6,335 nt of DNA. Source: Bacteroidota bacterium (GTDB lineage Bacteria; Bacteroidota; Bacteroidia; Chitinophagales; Chitinophagaceae). The stretch's first letter is position 1. Each line of letters opens with the position of its first letter. The stretch is taken from positions 1 to 6,335 of the forward strand of contig JAEZRL010000110.1 of the NCBI GenBank assembly GCA_023440945.1, in the 5' to 3' direction. Both the position numbers and the translations under genes were made by a program. Below the pieces are notes generated by a model that did not search any database, was not told where the DNA came from, and saw nothing but the letters and a program-made list of their open reading frames with translations. Positions 5,364 to 6,335 of this stretch are shown here, one piece after another.

Positions 5364-6335
5364 TTTTGCAAAACACCTAGTTCTTTACCCACTTTTATAA
5401 AGGATTCAATTGCTTTATCAAGATGATGTTGTTCGTGTGCTGCGCTTAATTGCACTCGTATGCGAGCCAAACCTTTTGGTACAACAGGATAGAAGAAACC
5501 AATAACATAGATGCCTTCATCCAACAATCTTGCAGCGAAATTTTGGGCAACTACTGCGTCGTATAACATAATGGGAACAATTGGATGGTCGCCAGGCTTT
5601 ATATCAAAACCGGCTTCACTCATTTTTGTTCTGAAATATTTGGTGTTATATTCGAGTTTATCACGCAATTTGGTTGTTTCAGTCAGCATATCGAGCACAG
5701 CAATAGAGCCACCAACAATTGCAGACGCAACAGAATTTGAAAATAGATAAGGACGGCTGCGCTGGCGTAACATTTCAATTATCTCTTTTCTTCCTGAAGT
5801 AAAACCACCGTTCGCACCACCCAAAGCTTTGCCCAACGTTCCGGTGATGATATCAATTTTGCCCATCACGCCGCGATATTCATGTGTGCCTCTTCCTGTT
5901 TTGCCAAGAAAGCCGGTGCTATGGCTTTCGTCAATCATCACAATCGCATCGTACTTATCAGCGAGTTCGCAAATTTTATCTAATTGCGCAATTGTTCCAT
6001 CCATGCTAAAGCTTCCGTCGGTTACAATAACACGGCTTCGCAGGTGCTGACTTTCTTTCAGCTTTGCTTCAAGGTCTTCCATGTTGTTATGTTCATAACG
6101 GTAACGCTGTGCTTTGCATAAGCGAACACCATCAATAATGGAAGCATGATTTAATGCATCGCTTATAATTGCATCTTCATTACTGAATAAAGGTTCAAAT
6201 ACGCCACCATTTGCATCAAAACAGGCAACGTATAAAATGGTATCTTCTGTTCCTAAAAACGCAGATAGTTTTTGCTCCAGTTCTTTATGAATATCCTGTG
6301 TACCACAGATAAAACGAACGCTGCTCAAGCCATAT
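5354..6335 (-). CDS. kbl: Glycine C-acetyltransferase (2-amino-3-ketobutyrate CoA ligase), 5' end outside the window
   Basis: A PLP-dependent alpha-oxoamine synthase that joins glycine and acetyl-CoA to 2-amino-3-oxobutyrate or, in threonine breakdown, cleaves that product with CoA. The frame runs to the window edge: codons for Tyr-Gly precede the TTG at 6328, and YGLSSVRFICGTQDIHKELE matches the family's GFGMASVRFICGTQDSHKELE. TTG is therefore not the start, and about 70-75 residues are missing. Counting the TTG as residue 1, features are FDANGG at 37-42, SDALNHASIIDG at 56-67, DESHSTGF at 133-140, ITGTLGKALGG at 161-171 with the PLP lysine K167, RSRPYLFSNS, and FYPVVPKG near the C-terminus. 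ICGTQD and FYPVVPKG separate it from BioF and from 5-aminolevulinate synthase. The protein ends LGVLQNSK, with its stop inside the 14-base duplication next to the lactamase gene. No threonine dehydrogenase gene is downstream, unlike in E. coli. Confidence 0.95.
   Translation of the reverse strand, partial: YGLSSVRFICGTQDIHKELEQKLSAFLGTEDTILYVACFDANGGVFEPLFSNEDAIISDALNHASIIDGVRLCKAQRYRYEHNNMEDLEAKLKESQHLRSRVIVTDGSFSMDGTIAQLDKICELADKYDAIVMIDESHSTGFLGKTGRGTHEYRGVMGKIDIITGTLGKALGGANGGFTSGRKEIIEMLRQRSRPYLFSNSVASAIVGGSIAVLDMLTETTKLRDKLEYNTKYFRTKMSEAGFDIKPGDHPIVPIMLYDAVVAQNFAARLLDEGIYVIGFFYPVVPKGLARIRVQLSAAHEQHHLDKAIESFIKVGKELGVLQNSK

Noticed and set aside
5374..5376. GTG as the lactamase start codon
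   Set aside because: It adds eleven polar residues before a standard signal peptide and lies inside kbl; ATG at 5343 gives a normal lipoprotein signal.
5511..6050. Open + strand frames of 73-79 codons opposite kbl
   Set aside because: They are antisense shadows of a strongly conserved coding gene and have no recognisable domains.
6326..6328. TTG as the kbl start codon
   Set aside because: Conserved family sequence continues in frame through Tyr-Gly to the window edge, so the true start lies outside.

Overview
The window looks like chromosomal DNA of a Bacteroidota bacterium, probably Chitinophagaceae-like. This rests on the AT-rich sequence, a TAnnTTTG-type promoter box, A-rich rather than Shine-Dalgarno leaders, Bat-family (Bacteroides aerotolerance) genes, and a long PurF-like protein of a form I associate with this phylum. 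No rRNA, tRNA, CRISPR array, insertion sequence or phage gene is visible.

Layout. On the + strand, an NAD(P)H-dependent FMN-reductase-family flavoprotein (34-603) is followed by a promoter and a 615-residue amidophosphoribosyltransferase-like protein (651-2498). A 145-base convergent intergenic gap holds a perfect 16-base inverted repeat (2600-2632) that probably terminates both sides. Everything to the right is on the - strand. In transcription order it is: kbl (glycine C-acetyltransferase, start outside the window), a lipoprotein class D beta-lactamase, a 124-base gap, the VWA membrane protein BatB, and a BatC-like TPR protein with a glutamine-rich tail.

How the genes fit together. kbl and the beta-lactamase gene are tightly packed and probably share a transcript. 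Their junction carries a 14-base tandem duplication that makes a tiny ORF chained between them by two ATGA overlaps. A second, unrelated 14-base tandem duplication builds the hydrophobic core of the lactamase signal peptide. batB and batC overlap by ATGA and should work together at the inner membrane and periplasm, but no moxR, DUF58 gene, batA or batD is next to them here.

Points most worth checking: (1) the flavoprotein has its FMN-binding loop upstream of the first conventional start codon and seems to start at ATT; (2) the two 14-base duplications around the lactamase start; (3) SAA in place of the class D S-x-V motif; (4) a non-canonical PurF-like enzyme with a prosegment, an inserted segment and an incomplete Fe-S ligand set; (5) an unusual N-terminal extension on the BatC-like protein. 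I see no convincing entirely new multi-gene system. The window is mostly housekeeping and envelope-stress genes with odd junctions.
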